Virus record (IMG/VR): IMGVR_UViG_3300050821_008584
Coordinates: 100,880 to 164,879 of that record
From: a virus
Reading direction: 5' to 3' (one strand)
DNA: 64,000 bases
Part shown: in pieces, positions 17,335 through 24,372 of the stretch
Layout of the letters: each line of letters starts with the position of its first letter
Numbering within the stretch: position 1 is the stretch's first letter
The notes under the pieces: generated by a model
Told to the model about the DNA's origin: nothing
The model's input: the letters and a program-made list of their open reading frames with translations, nothing else
Databases searched by the model: none
Translations under genes and position numbers: made by a program

Positions 17335-17826
17335 CTAGAAGGTTGCCTGCACCCAACCAGCTGAAGTGCTACCACCGGTCTCCTTTACCCAGAGGCATCC
17401 AACGCCACCGCTGATATTCAGATAAATGCTTCCCAAGGGAGCCGCGACAACATTTTGCGGCGATCCAACACCACTCAGCGGGATGAGTGCAGTAACAGCC
17501 GTTTGCGTCTGGCCGGATCCAACGAGGGTTGCGGTTACGGTAACGGTGACGTTATTACCGCCTGTCCACTGCGGGAGTACCACGAAATAATCGTATGTAT
17601 CGGAGATGCTGATATTCCTAGTCGTGCCCGCCACGCCAATATAGGTGTCGATCACAACAGGCGAGCTGGCATTCTTGCAGCCTTGAACCGCAATCGAAAG
17701 CGTCGCCGGCGCACCGGAGATCGTGTAAGTGATAATTAGCGTGCCGCCCGAGGCTATGCCAACTGTATTCTGGAGTGAGAAGGGATACCCAGATTGGACT
17801 AGGCTAAACTGAGAGATGGACTGCAT
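17335..17826 (-). CDS. Beta-rich virion-like protein
   Basis: 163 residues dominated by Ser/Thr/Val/Gly and predicted beta strands (GGTLIITYTISGAPATLSIAV, VTVTVTATLVGSG). No charged helices and no signal peptide. Its place beside the major capsid gene suggests a head decoration or fibre protein (inference). Confidence 0.55.
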   Translation of the reverse strand: MQSISQFSLVQSGYPFSLQNTVGIASGGTLIITYTISGAPATLSIAVQGCKNASSPVVIDTYIGVAGTTRNISISDTYDYFVVLPQWTGGNNVTVTVTATLVGSGQTQTAVTALIPLSGVGSPQNVVAAPLGSIYLNISGGVGCLWVKETGGSTSAGWVQATF

Positions 17827-17830
17827 GCCG

Positions 17831-18055
17831 TTACGTTACGCTATTGCTGCCTTCATCGTATATCCCGGGTTTATTTCCGCCGTAGATGTACGCTTCGTAA
17901 TTCTTTAGATTTTGCTGGGCTACAAGGACGGCATTTTGTGCCGTCACATGCGCGGCTGTGTTCGTGCTCAGCGTCGAAAGCGCCGAATTCAAAGTGGTTT
18001 GCAAAACAGCAAGCGCAGCAAGCTGCGCTTTAGTCGGTGTATTTGGTCCTGCCAT
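17831..18055 (-). CDS. Small helical virion-associated protein
   Basis: 74 residues from ATG 18055 (a GTG two codons earlier is possible). One long Ala/Leu/Asn-rich helix (LAALAVLQTTLNSALSTLSTNTAAHV) that could form a coiled coil. Five bases upstream of the beta-rich protein and directly after the capsid gene; probably a minor head component. Confidence 0.5.
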   Translation of the reverse strand: MAGPNTPTKAQLAALAVLQTTLNSALSTLSTNTAAHVTAQNAVLVAQQNLKNYEAYIYGGNKPGIYDEGSNSVT

Positions 18056-18114
18056 TTTCACGGTTTACTTGAGGCGGTCGAGTTGAACAACCGCCTACAA
18101 GCCTCCTGGTGAAT

Positions 18115-20040
18115 CTATGCCTTGACGGTTCCGTACTTTGCTTCGGCTTTCGCCAATGCACGATCAAACAATTTGCGGAACATGCCCTTGAGCAGCCCAC
18201 TCTTCTCGACGTGCTTGGCGACACGTTCGCCATACGTACTGTAGAGAGCCATGATCAGCTTCGCGAATGGTCCGGTCTTCTGCCAATCGTTGACCAGCCA
18301 CTTGCGGACCAAGTTGACGCGCGGTCCGGTGAAGAAGTCTTCGCCGAAGACTACGGCCGCGATATAGCAAGGAACGAACGGTCCGATTCCGGTACGGATG
18401 GCCGAGATCCATGGCATATAGTGCGCGAGGACTTCCTGCACGTAGGTGCCGAATGTCCACTGTCTCGTCACAATCGGCCATTCGATCGCGTAGTAATCTC
18501 TCTGGGTGAGGAATGCAGCCACGGCTGGAATGCGCGAGTGCGGGTACGGATTGGTCTTGATATTGTAGAACAACGTGCCTTGCGGGAACATCGGGTGCAA
18601 CCGCACAGGAATGGCTGCGCCACCTTCAGGATTGATGCTGTACTTCGACTTGTAGGCATTGATGATGAAGCCGCCCAGCATTCCGCCATCCTGCTCAGAA
18701 CGAGGAACGGGGAAGATGTAGCTGTTCGTGCCGGTCGAAGAATAGACAACCGCCGATTCCAGCGCGGCCCGGACGTCGGCCGATACCCAAATCTCATCCG
18801 GCTGAGCCTGATAGTTGGTCCAGAGATTCTGCAGGTCGGTTTCAATTTCCTTGACCTGTCCGTTTCCTGCAGCGGTGAACGAGCCACCGTTCATGTCTGT
18901 CCAGAAACCATTCTGGAAAGCGTAGGTGCCGAGCCCGTCAAAGTCTGTCGGCTGGAATGAGTTGTCTACGTTCAAGCCAGCAGCGTTACCCAACTGAACG
19001 CCGGTGGCCGGCGCGGTAATCGTATAGCTCGGCCAAGCTGTGATCGAGCCGAGTTTGACGTTGCCGGTAGATGCAGCGACGTTCACGCCCCAAAACCAAG
19101 CGTATCCGACCGCACCTTTTACGGCGGGAATCGAAACCGCAACTTGCTGGAACGTCGAGTTCGTGGTCACGATCGCGGCCACGTTCGAAATTTGGCTCAA
19201 GCCACAGCTTACGTTCGTCGTCGTGCCGTCAGCATTCGTGCGCAGATAATTGGTCGTGAGGCCATTGGCCACCGAAGGAGGGGCAGCATAGCCAGCCTGA
19301 CCGCCAGGGTTCATGCCGAATGGCGTGATGGCAACGACAGCTGCAACCACGTTGGCAGAAGTTCCGAGCGTGCCGGTGCCGACAGCAAGTGCCGACGTAA
19401 CGTTTGTCGGCTGACCTAATGCATAACCGAGGTTTCCGGAAGCGGTCCCGGAATTACCCCACAACGTCATCATCTCTTCTTGGAGGCGCAAGCGAGCCAG
19501 GTTACGGAAATGTTCGTCCGCCAGGTTATCGGTATAGCCTTCTCCAGCAAACTGCGCCGTGAAGGTCTCCCCTGCGTCCATGCCCAACTCTTTGTATGTG
19601 GCCAGATAGTCGATTTCGTTTGGCGTTGCGATCGCATTCCGCTGCCCCTCAAGCAAGCCTGCGTAAACGAACGTGGAGTTCGGATTGCGCGTGGCCTTCC
19701 AGTGCGCAGCCGTGCCGACGCCGGCATTCACGCGCCCCATGCGCGGAATAGATTGAATGAATGGCGTCAGCAAAGGGAACAGGAAATAGGCGGGACCGCG
19801 AAGATCGAAAAAGTTAAAGCCTGTCGCGGTCGTCAGTCCAGCCTTGATGAGCGCACGACCGACGGCCTTGACCAAAGGATGATCGAGGCTCCAATCCTTC
19901 GGGGCTATTTCGCCGCCGAGGGTTTTTGGCAAGGCTCGCTTCATCAGATTGGCCAATGGAGAGCCAGGAGCCATTTGCTTCGCCAACTTGGAACGAGCAT
20001 CCGTTACATTGGCTTTGTACAGATCTTGATCGATTCTCAT
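18115..20040 (-). CDS. Major capsid protein with CFI-box-like C-terminus
   Basis: 641 residues. The N-terminal part is helical. Residues ~60-550 have the layout of HK97-fold capsid proteins of large phages, with a Ser/Thr/Val-rich insertion (~200-380) and EIWVSADVRAALE ... GGFIINAYKSKYSINPEGG in the P-domain/A-domain region. From Cys558 the sequence CYIAAVVFGE is followed by VNLVRKWLVNDW and ALYSTYGERVAKHVE, matching the order of the bacterial CFI-box C-terminal domain (C-[FY]-I-A-x-A-x-[YF]-G, V-x-x-L-R-x-[FW]). A strong ribosome site (AGGAGAGAAAA) precedes the ATG. Follows protease and scaffold candidates in the usual order. Confidence 0.85.
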   Translation of the reverse strand: MRIDQDLYKANVTDARSKLAKQMAPGSPLANLMKRALPKTLGGEIAPKDWSLDHPLVKAVGRALIKAGLTTATGFNFFDLRGPAYFLFPLLTPFIQSIPRMGRVNAGVGTAAHWKATRNPNSTFVYAGLLEGQRNAIATPNEIDYLATYKELGMDAGETFTAQFAGEGYTDNLADEHFRNLARLRLQEEMMTLWGNSGTASGNLGYALGQPTNVTSALAVGTGTLGTSANVVAAVVAITPFGMNPGGQAGYAAPPSVANGLTTNYLRTNADGTTTNVSCGLSQISNVAAIVTTNSTFQQVAVSIPAVKGAVGYAWFWGVNVAASTGNVKLGSITAWPSYTITAPATGVQLGNAAGLNVDNSFQPTDFDGLGTYAFQNGFWTDMNGGSFTAAGNGQVKEIETDLQNLWTNYQAQPDEIWVSADVRAALESAVVYSSTGTNSYIFPVPRSEQDGGMLGGFIINAYKSKYSINPEGGAAIPVRLHPMFPQGTLFYNIKTNPYPHSRIPAVAAFLTQRDYYAIEWPIVTRQWTFGTYVQEVLAHYMPWISAIRTGIGPFVPCYIAAVVFGEDFFTGPRVNLVRKWLVNDWQKTGPFAKLIMALYSTYGERVAKHVEKSGLLKGMFRKLFDRALAKAEAKYGTVKA

Positions 20041-20106
20041 TTTTCTCTCCTAAGCTCTTTGTGCGCCCTGCATGAACCTTTAAAACCGTAACTTTGAACC
20101 AGAAAG

Positions 20107-20859
20107 CTATTCGACCTTTACTAAGTGTTCAAACTCCAGCGGCACTTCCACTTTCTCGGTATTCATCGCCGGCTGGCCGGTACGTGGAACTGCGGTTAAG
20201 GCAGAACCATAGGCCTCTGACGGCGGGATGATCGATCGCACCTGATCGGGAATCAATTTGTCGCTGATCTTGCTGCCCAAAAGCTTGTTGACGTGGTCGA
20301 GTGCAAAATTTTCCATCATTTCGTGGATTTTCGGACTCTGGGCAATTGATTCGAGTGCTTTGGCAACCAGGGCTTCCGTGACACTCTGGAACTTTTCTTC
20401 CATCCCGCCAGCCGGCACAACGATTGCAGTTCCATTGGCTGCCTTTGTCACTTGCGTCGCAACCGTAGCACCCCATTCGGCGGCGAATGCCTTCTTATTG
20501 TCGACGTCGGCCTTCACAGAATCTGCCGCGGCCTTCATGGTGTCGGCATGAGCAGCATGCAATTTCGCAAGACCATCGTGATGGGTAGACATGGTCTGGT
20601 GATGGATCGCGAGCGCTGCGTGCGCGGTCTTGTGCATATCGCCATCGTCCAATCCATCGTGCGCAGCCTTATGAGTAGCCGCTGCGTCCGCATGGGCTTT
20701 AGCGAGCCCTTCGTGATGGGCTGCCGCAGCCTTATGGAACGTATAATTTTTTTCCAGATTCTCGCGGCTCTTCTCAAGGTCGGCGACCTGCGAAGCGATG
20801 AAGTTGGCGATCGAGCGGCCGGCCTTTTCGAGGTCCGCAGTCTCTGTCAGCTTAAACAT
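20107..20859 (-). CDS. Putative scaffolding protein, His-rich
   Basis: 250 residues. Helical and coiled-coil-like to residue ~130, with repeated Ala/His segments (AAAAHHEGLAKAHADAAATHKAAHDGL, split by short acidic turns) and an acidic C-terminal tail (VPLEFEHLVKVE). Placed between protease and capsid genes, exactly where scaffolds sit. The AGGAGG ribosome site is six bases before ATG. The His richness is unusual and could bind metal or respond to pH. Confidence 0.6.
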   Translation of the reverse strand: MFKLTETADLEKAGRSIANFIASQVADLEKSRENLEKNYTFHKAAAAHHEGLAKAHADAAATHKAAHDGLDDGDMHKTAHAALAIHHQTMSTHHDGLAKLHAAHADTMKAAADSVKADVDNKKAFAAEWGATVATQVTKAANGTAIVVPAGGMEEKFQSVTEALVAKALESIAQSPKIHEMMENFALDHVNKLLGSKISDKLIPDQVRSIIPPSEAYGSALTAVPRTGQPAMNTEKVEVPLEFEHLVKVE

Positions 20860-20894
20860 GTCTTCCTCCTGCCATCCTATGGACGGCGAAACTT

Positions 20895-22109
20895 TTAGGC
20901 GACGTGCATACGCGCTTCTTCAATCATTTCGCGCGTCTCTTCATCCACCATTTCAACCAGAGTACCGGCCAGATCGATTAAATTCTGCGCAAGCATTTCC
21001 GGAAGCTCCGACGAATCGTCGCCTTCCCATTCCTGCTCGCAACACACGCAGTAAAGAAGCCGGCTCAAACAATCGAGATGGCCTGCCAGGCTCTCTACTT
21101 CGTACATGCCCTTCGCTAATTTGCCGAGCTCGCTATCGAGCTTCAACAGCCGCGGGCTCACAACTTTGCTGTAATTCCGGTTCACGTAAATGCGCACGCC
21201 CTTGCGCAGCGCATCCGCAATTGCAGCGATCTTTTCATTTTCGCTGGCCACATCGATTCCGAATTTCTTCGCGGCGGCTACGATCTTGGACTTTACTTTC
21301 GCTTTGGCGGACGGAGGAATACCTTGAGTCTGATTGAATCGGGCAAGCGCATTTTGCGCGTGCGCCTTATCGTGGATGGGCAGCTTCCAGGTCTCGGTCT
21401 TCTCTGGATCTCCCACAAAGGCGAAAGCCGAAGCCTGCAAATCTTTGCCGCCAACACGCTTGGTTTTCTTGATTAGCTCTGCCGGAGGAGTAACTTGCTT
21501 CTGCGTTGTCTGCTGTGAAGCTCCGCCAGCCTTTAACAGGCTGACATCCTTTTCCAACGCGGCAATACGAGCCTCTGGCGATTCAACAGTCTTGAGGAAT
21601 TTCCGCATTTCCACTTGGCCGTCCGCCTTGACGTAGGCAAAATGGGCGCTTGCGAGGCAAGGATTGTCTACCAGAGAAATTTCGCTTGGATTCGCTACGT
21701 ACCGCATGCACCCTTTGTGCACGGGATCCGGAACTTGATCGCCTACTTTGCGGCCACCCTGGCTGAAACCAGTGAGCACACGCTCGTCGACTTTCTTCCA
21801 AGCTTCTTCATCTACCACCTTAAATGTCATTTCTATTTCTTTGTCGGAATCGTTGAAGTTGAAACCGATGCACTTGCCGACTGCATCCAGCTGATGCATA
21901 TATCGAAGCGGAAAAAAATTCTTGCCATCAGTGGCCTTGCCGATCTCTTGAATCACGGCTTTGTAATAAGGCTTTGATTTTTCGTAATCGCAAACCTCGA
22001 GATCCTTGTCGGGCTGTTCGGCGGTGACGATTCCGGAAACTTCTCTCTTCACCACATCCACTTTTGAGAATGGGATGAAAATGCTTTTGTCGCTAGTCAG
22101 CTCGCTCAT
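20895..22109 (-). CDS. Prohead protease (XkdF-like) with DUF6582-like domain
   Basis: 404 residues. The first ~170 residues match XkdF-type phage serine proteases: GIVTAEQPDKDLEVCDYEKSKPYYKAVI at the start and CMRYVANPSEISLVDNPC near 150, where the PSEISLVD motif is conserved. Residues ~220-300 (ASAFAFVGDPEKTETWKLPIHD ... AKAKVKSKIVAAAKKFGI) are the typical small helical domain fused to such proteases. It cleaves capsid and scaffold during maturation. Start preceded by an 18-base inverted repeat. Confidence 0.8.
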   Translation of the reverse strand: MSELTSDKSIFIPFSKVDVVKREVSGIVTAEQPDKDLEVCDYEKSKPYYKAVIQEIGKATDGKNFFPLRYMHQLDAVGKCIGFNFNDSDKEIEMTFKVVDEEAWKKVDERVLTGFSQGGRKVGDQVPDPVHKGCMRYVANPSEISLVDNPCLASAHFAYVKADGQVEMRKFLKTVESPEARIAALEKDVSLLKAGGASQQTTQKQVTPPAELIKKTKRVGGKDLQASAFAFVGDPEKTETWKLPIHDKAHAQNALARFNQTQGIPPSAKAKVKSKIVAAAKKFGIDVASENEKIAAIADALRKGVRIYVNRNYSKVVSPRLLKLDSELGKLAKGMYEVESLAGHLDCLSRLLYCVCCEQEWEGDDSSELPEMLAQNLIDLAGTLVEMVDEETREMIEEARMHVA

Positions 22110-22120
22110 CTCGCCACTGT

Positions 22121-22138
22121 CAAAACATCAATGTTTTG
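22121..22138. repeat. Perfect inverted repeat in the protease 5' leader
   Basis: CAAAACAT and ATGTTTTG flank a two-base centre (8-bp arms) between the protease start at 22109 and the putative promoter at 22160. It could be an operator or an RNA hairpin in the leader. Confidence 0.45.
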
Positions 22139-22159
22139 GGAATCAACCATCGAGACAGG

Positions 22160-22188
22160 AGCCTAGATCAAAAAAGCAACAGCAACAA
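22160..22188 (-). promoter_or_regulatory. Putative promoter for protease-scaffold-capsid operon
   Basis: On the minus strand TTGTTG, 17 bases, TAGGCT. The same arrangement (TTGTCC-17-TAGGCT, with an identical TTTTTTGATCTAGGCTCC core) occurs at 55737-55765. The conserved core in two leaders suggests a phage promoter class rather than chance. Transcription would begin ~45 bases before the protease ATG. Confidence 0.4.
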
Positions 22189-22199
22189 CAAGAATTATT
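22172..22199. repeat. 28-base dispersed repeat, copy 2
   Basis: A 28-base stretch rich in CAA/GCAA, identical to the copy at 7324-7351. Both lie just upstream of leftward genes (protease and glycosyltransferase). It overlaps the putative promoter at 22160-22188. Confidence 0.7.
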
Positions 22200-22256
22200 T
22201 TGAGGGTATTTCAGCTGAGGATTCTGAGGTGTGCGGGAGGCGGTAATTTTTAGGCT

Positions 22257-22338
22257 TGGTGCCCGGCGAGAGATTTGAACTCTCACCCCAAGGGACACGG
22301 GTTTAGACCGTGCGCGTCTGCCGTTCCGCCAGCCGGGC
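22257..22338 (-). tRNA. tRNA-Leu(UAA)
   Basis: Acceptor GCCCGGC/GCCGGGC, encoded CCA, long variable arm. Anticodon stem CACGG/CCGTG with loop TCTAAAC. Position 33 is C instead of the near-universal U. Confidence 0.85.
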
Positions 22339-22403
22339 ATCCTTTTCATCCATCCCGCATGTCAAATAAACTTGACAATTTCATGTCAGGAAAACTTTAC
22401 ATT

Positions 22404-22488
22404 TGGTGCGCCCTGCAGGAGTCGAACCTGCATACCCGAAGGCGTCTGATTTTGAATCAGGTGCGTCTGCCAATTCCGCCAAGGGCGC
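22404..22488 (-). tRNA. tRNA-Leu(CAA)
   Basis: Acceptor GCGCCCT paired, encoded CCA, long variable arm, loop TTCAAAA with normal U33. Confidence 0.9.
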
Positions 22489-22492
22489 AATC

Positions 22493-22570
22493 TGGTGCGG
22501 GTGAGAGGAATCGAACCTCCAAGATCCTGGGCCTGAACCAGGCGCATTTGCCAGTTTCTGCTACACCCGC
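22493..22570 (-). tRNA. tRNA-Leu(CAG) with short variable loop
   Basis: Acceptor GCGGGTG/CACCCGC, encoded CCA, loop TTCAGGC. The D-arm resembles leucine tRNAs, but the variable loop is only about five bases, whereas leucine tRNAs are class II with a long arm. Confidence 0.8.
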
Positions 22571-22574
22571 AATC

Positions 22575-22662
22575 TGGTGGGACGTGCACGACTCGAACGT
22601 GCGAAGACCCGAAGGGCCGCTCGGTCTACAGCCGAGTGCATTAGCCGCTCTGCCAACGTCCC
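22575..22662 (-). tRNA. tRNA-Tyr(GUA)
   Basis: Acceptor GGGACGT/ACGTCCC, encoded CCA, long variable arm as in bacterial Tyr, loop CTGTAGA. Confidence 0.9.
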
Positions 22663-22670
22663 AAAAATCG

Positions 22671-23081
22671 TTACGCAAAAATCTGAGACCAATCGGGCAC
22701 ATGGCTCTCGCTGTAAAATTGCGCCGTTCCGCTAAGAGCCGCGAACACTGTCCGAAATTCTTCTACGCTCATATCGCGTTTCAGGTTGTTGCACCATCGG
22801 CACGCATGAACCATGTTTCGTTCTTCTGGAGTCGCCCTCTTGTTTGCAATCCACTTAAAATTTCCGCCCTTCGATCGCGCCACCAAATGATCGCGCGTCA
22901 TAAAATTGTGCATGGATGCACGGCCATCTCGCGTCATTGGTACGCCGCAGTAATAACAACGCCGCCTCGCTTTGTATCTCAGCGTTAATCGCGTTCCCGC
23001 ATACGCTCGCCATGATTTAGACCACTGCGCTTGACGCAGCACTTCTGCCGGAGTGTCCAGTGGCAGCGTGCCAAAGTTCAT
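22671..23081 (-). CDS. HNH endonuclease inside tRNA array
   Basis: 136 residues: CYYCGVPM (zinc pair), RDHLVARSKGG (catalytic His) and HACRWCNNLK (second zinc pair and Asn), a compact HNH nuclease. It fills the space between tRNA-Leu(GAG) and tRNA-Tyr with six and eight bases to spare, so it is probably co-transcribed with the tRNAs. Likely a homing or selfish nuclease. Confidence 0.8.
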   Translation of the reverse strand: MNFGTLPLDTPAEVLRQAQWSKSWRAYAGTRLTLRYKARRRCYYCGVPMTRDGRASMHNFMTRDHLVARSKGGNFKWIANKRATPEERNMVHACRWCNNLKRDMSVEEFRTVFAALSGTAQFYSESHVPDWSQIFA

Positions 23082-23086
23082 AAATT

Positions 23087-23171
23087 TGGTGCTCGGTACA
23101 GGACTCGAACCTGTACGGTGTTACCCACAAGGCTCTCGACCTTGCGCGTCTGCCAATTCCGCCAACCGAGC
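23087..23171 (-). tRNA. tRNA-Leu(GAG)
   Basis: Acceptor GCTCGGT/ACCGAGC, encoded CCA, long variable arm. Anticodon stem CAAGG/CCTTG, loop TCGAGAG, so position 33 is C. Confidence 0.85.
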
Positions 23172-23179
23172 CCAAAACT

Positions 23180-23256
23180 TGGGGTGGACGACGAGATTCG
23201 AACTCGCGAAAACCGGAGCCACAATCCGGTGCCATAACCACTCGGCCACGTCCACC
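23180..23256 (-). tRNA. tRNA-His(GUG)
   Basis: Acceptor GTGGACG with the extra G-1 paired to C73, the His identity element, encoded CCA, loop TTGTGGC. Confidence 0.9.
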
Positions 23257-23263
23257 GAAGAGA

Positions 23264-23337
23264 TGGCGGGGACGACGAGAATCGAACTCGCTCGACGGCA
23301 TAGACAGTGCCGCATCATACCGGTAGATCACGTCCCC
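23264..23337 (-). tRNA. tRNA-Asp(GUC)
   Basis: Acceptor GGGGACG/CGTCCCC, encoded CCA, G73, loop CTGTCTA. Confidence 0.9.
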
Positions 23338-23348
23338 GCAGAAAATGT

Positions 23349-23411
23349 TTAGCTATGTAAAAGGGCGAGGAGCGTATCGCCGCGATAAAGGTAATCTCGT
23401 AGGTGAGCCAT
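23349..23411 (-). CDS. Possible 20-residue peptide
   Basis: ATG at 23411 prece­ded by AAGGAG at a good distance; product MAHLRDYLYRGDTLLALLHS. It lies just below the strong hairpin at 23430-23464. Only the ribosome site supports it; it could be a leader peptide or chance. Confidence 0.35.
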   Translation of the reverse strand: MAHLRDYLYRGDTLLALLHS

Positions 23412-23429
23412 GTTATCGCTCCTTGAAGA

Positions 23430-23464
23430 ATCAGGTGGACGCCGCCAAACGACGTCCACCTGAT
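23430..23464. repeat. 12-bp inverted repeat in tRNA array
   Basis: Arms ATCAGGTGGACG and CGTCCACCTGAT with an 11-base loop, a very stable hairpin. No T-tract follows, so it is more likely an RNA processing or stability element, or a protein-binding site, than an intrinsic terminator. Confidence 0.6.
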
Positions 23465-23490
23465 GATGCTACTATCGTACTGCTCTAGAA

Positions 23491-23526
23491 GCTCGAAACG
23501 CTCGAAACGCTCGAAACGCTCGAAAC
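23491..23526. repeat. Four tandem copies of a 9-base unit
   Basis: GCTCGAAAC repeated four times without change between tRNA-Ala and the hairpin at 23430. The 257-base stretch 23341-23597 holds only this, the hairpin, the possible 20-residue peptide and the palindrome at 23567. Confidence 0.8.
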
Positions 23527-23566
23527 CGGGTGGCCCAAACCGCCCTGCGACTTGGAACACAGTACC

Positions 23567-23577
23567 TAAACGCTTAC
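23567..23577. promoter_or_regulatory. Operator-like palindrome, partial copy
   Basis: TAAACGCTTAC matches the motif at 17318 and other promoters except for the first base. It lies 21 bases below tRNA-Ala, so it could control an internal start in the tRNA array. Confidence 0.35.
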
Positions 23578-23597
23578 TCAAATGCAACAAAAAAAAA

Positions 23598-23671
23598 TGG
23601 TGGAGGCCAGGAGAATTGAACTCCCTCTTGCTGGGTGCAGACCAGCCGTCATGCCGGTAGACTAGGCCCCC
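23598..23671 (-). tRNA. tRNA-Ala(UGC)
   Basis: Acceptor GGGGGCC/GGCCTCC with the G3-U70 Ala identity pair, encoded CCA. Loop TCTGCAC, with C at position 33. Confidence 0.85.
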
Positions 23672-23675
23672 AAAT

Positions 23676-23750
23676 TGGTCGAGGCGGGGTGAATCGAACA
23701 CCCGATCTCGCGTACCCGAAACGCGCGCCTTTCCACTCGGCTACGCCTCG
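23676..23750 (-). tRNA. tRNA-Pro(CGG)
   Basis: Acceptor CGAGGCG/CGCCTCG, encoded CCA, loop TTCGGGT. Confidence 0.9.
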
Positions 23751-23760
23751 AAATTCTTCT

Positions 23761-23916
23761 TTAACTCGGCTGATGGTAATTCCCAGGCCATGCAGGCCCA
23801 GCCACAGTCGGCGAAACGGTAGGATTATTCGAAACACCAGATGCGTCACTCGATATCAACAGCTGATTCGGCTGCTGAGCATTTCCTGGAAAGTTTGGTC
23901 CTGGAACGCAGAACAT
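23761..23916 (-). CDS. 51-residue peptide, paralogue 1
   Basis: ATG at 23916 follows a GGAGG ribosome site. Pro/Asn/Ser-rich product that begins MFCVPGPNFPG and ends PAWPGNYHQPS. The neighbouring frame at 23947-24105 has the same opening and the same ending, so these are tandem paralogues under protein-level selection. No known family; no signal peptide. The C-terminal shared motif is the likely functional part. Confidence 0.65.
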   Translation of the reverse strand: MFCVPGPNFPGNAQQPNQLLISSDASGVSNNPTVSPTVAGPAWPGNYHQPS

Positions 23917-23946
23917 GAGTTGCCTCCTCGTTACAACTGCATTCTA

Positions 23947-24105
23947 TCATGACGGCTGGTGATAATTTCCTGGCCATGCTGGCCCAATCACTCCCGCCGA
24001 TGCTGTGCCGCTCTCCGTATGAACACTCGCATTGCTGCTGCTGATAAGCGCAGCGTTCGGTTGCTGGTAATTCGCCAAAGGTGCAGGACCTGGATTGCAG
24101 TACAT
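23947..24105 (-). CDS. 52-residue peptide, paralogue 2
   Basis: ATG at 24105 with AGAGGT upstream. Begins MYCNPGPAPLANYQQPN and ends PAWPGNYHQPS, like the 51-residue product next to it; the middle differs. The pair is separated by 30 bases and sits between tRNA-Pro(CGG) and tRNA-Pro(UGG). Function unknown. Confidence 0.65.
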   Translation of the reverse strand: MYCNPGPAPLANYQQPNAALISSSNASVHTESGTASAGVIGPAWPGNYHQPS

Positions 24106-24135
24106 GTTTGTACCTCTATTCAGATCTTAACAGAA

Positions 24136-24214
24136 TGGTCGGGACGGCGAGATTTGAACTCGCGCTCTCGTGCGCCCAAGGCACGCGGATTAAACCAGAC
24201 TTTCCTACGTCCCG
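24136..24214 (-). tRNA. tRNA-Pro(UGG)
   Basis: Acceptor CGGGACG/CGTCCCG, encoded CCA, anticodon stem CGTGC/GCACG with loop CTTGGGC. Confidence 0.9.
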
Positions 24215-24252
24215 AAATGGGTTACAGCCTAATCCTGCCCCGCGCCAAACTT

Positions 24253-24329
24253 TGGAGGACCGGGCTGGATTCGAACCAGCGCTTAGCGGTTTTGCAGACC
24301 GCCGCCTTTGGCCGCTTGGCTACCGATCC
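24253..24329 (-). tRNA. tRNA-Cys(GCA)
   Basis: Acceptor GGATCGG/CCGGTCC with one wobble, U73 as expected for Cys, encoded CCA, loop CTGCAAA. Confidence 0.9.
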
Positions 24330-24372
24330 CTGATCCTTGGCTTTTCCGTATGCGTTCTTCTCCCGGCCTCAG

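Noticed and set aside
18109-18960. Rightward 283-codon frame
   Set aside because: Antisense to the capsid gene.
23315-23701. Leftward open frame with an FERFERFER repeat
   Set aside because: It reads through tRNA-Asp, the hairpin and tRNA-Ala; the repeat is simply the 9-base DNA repeat translated.
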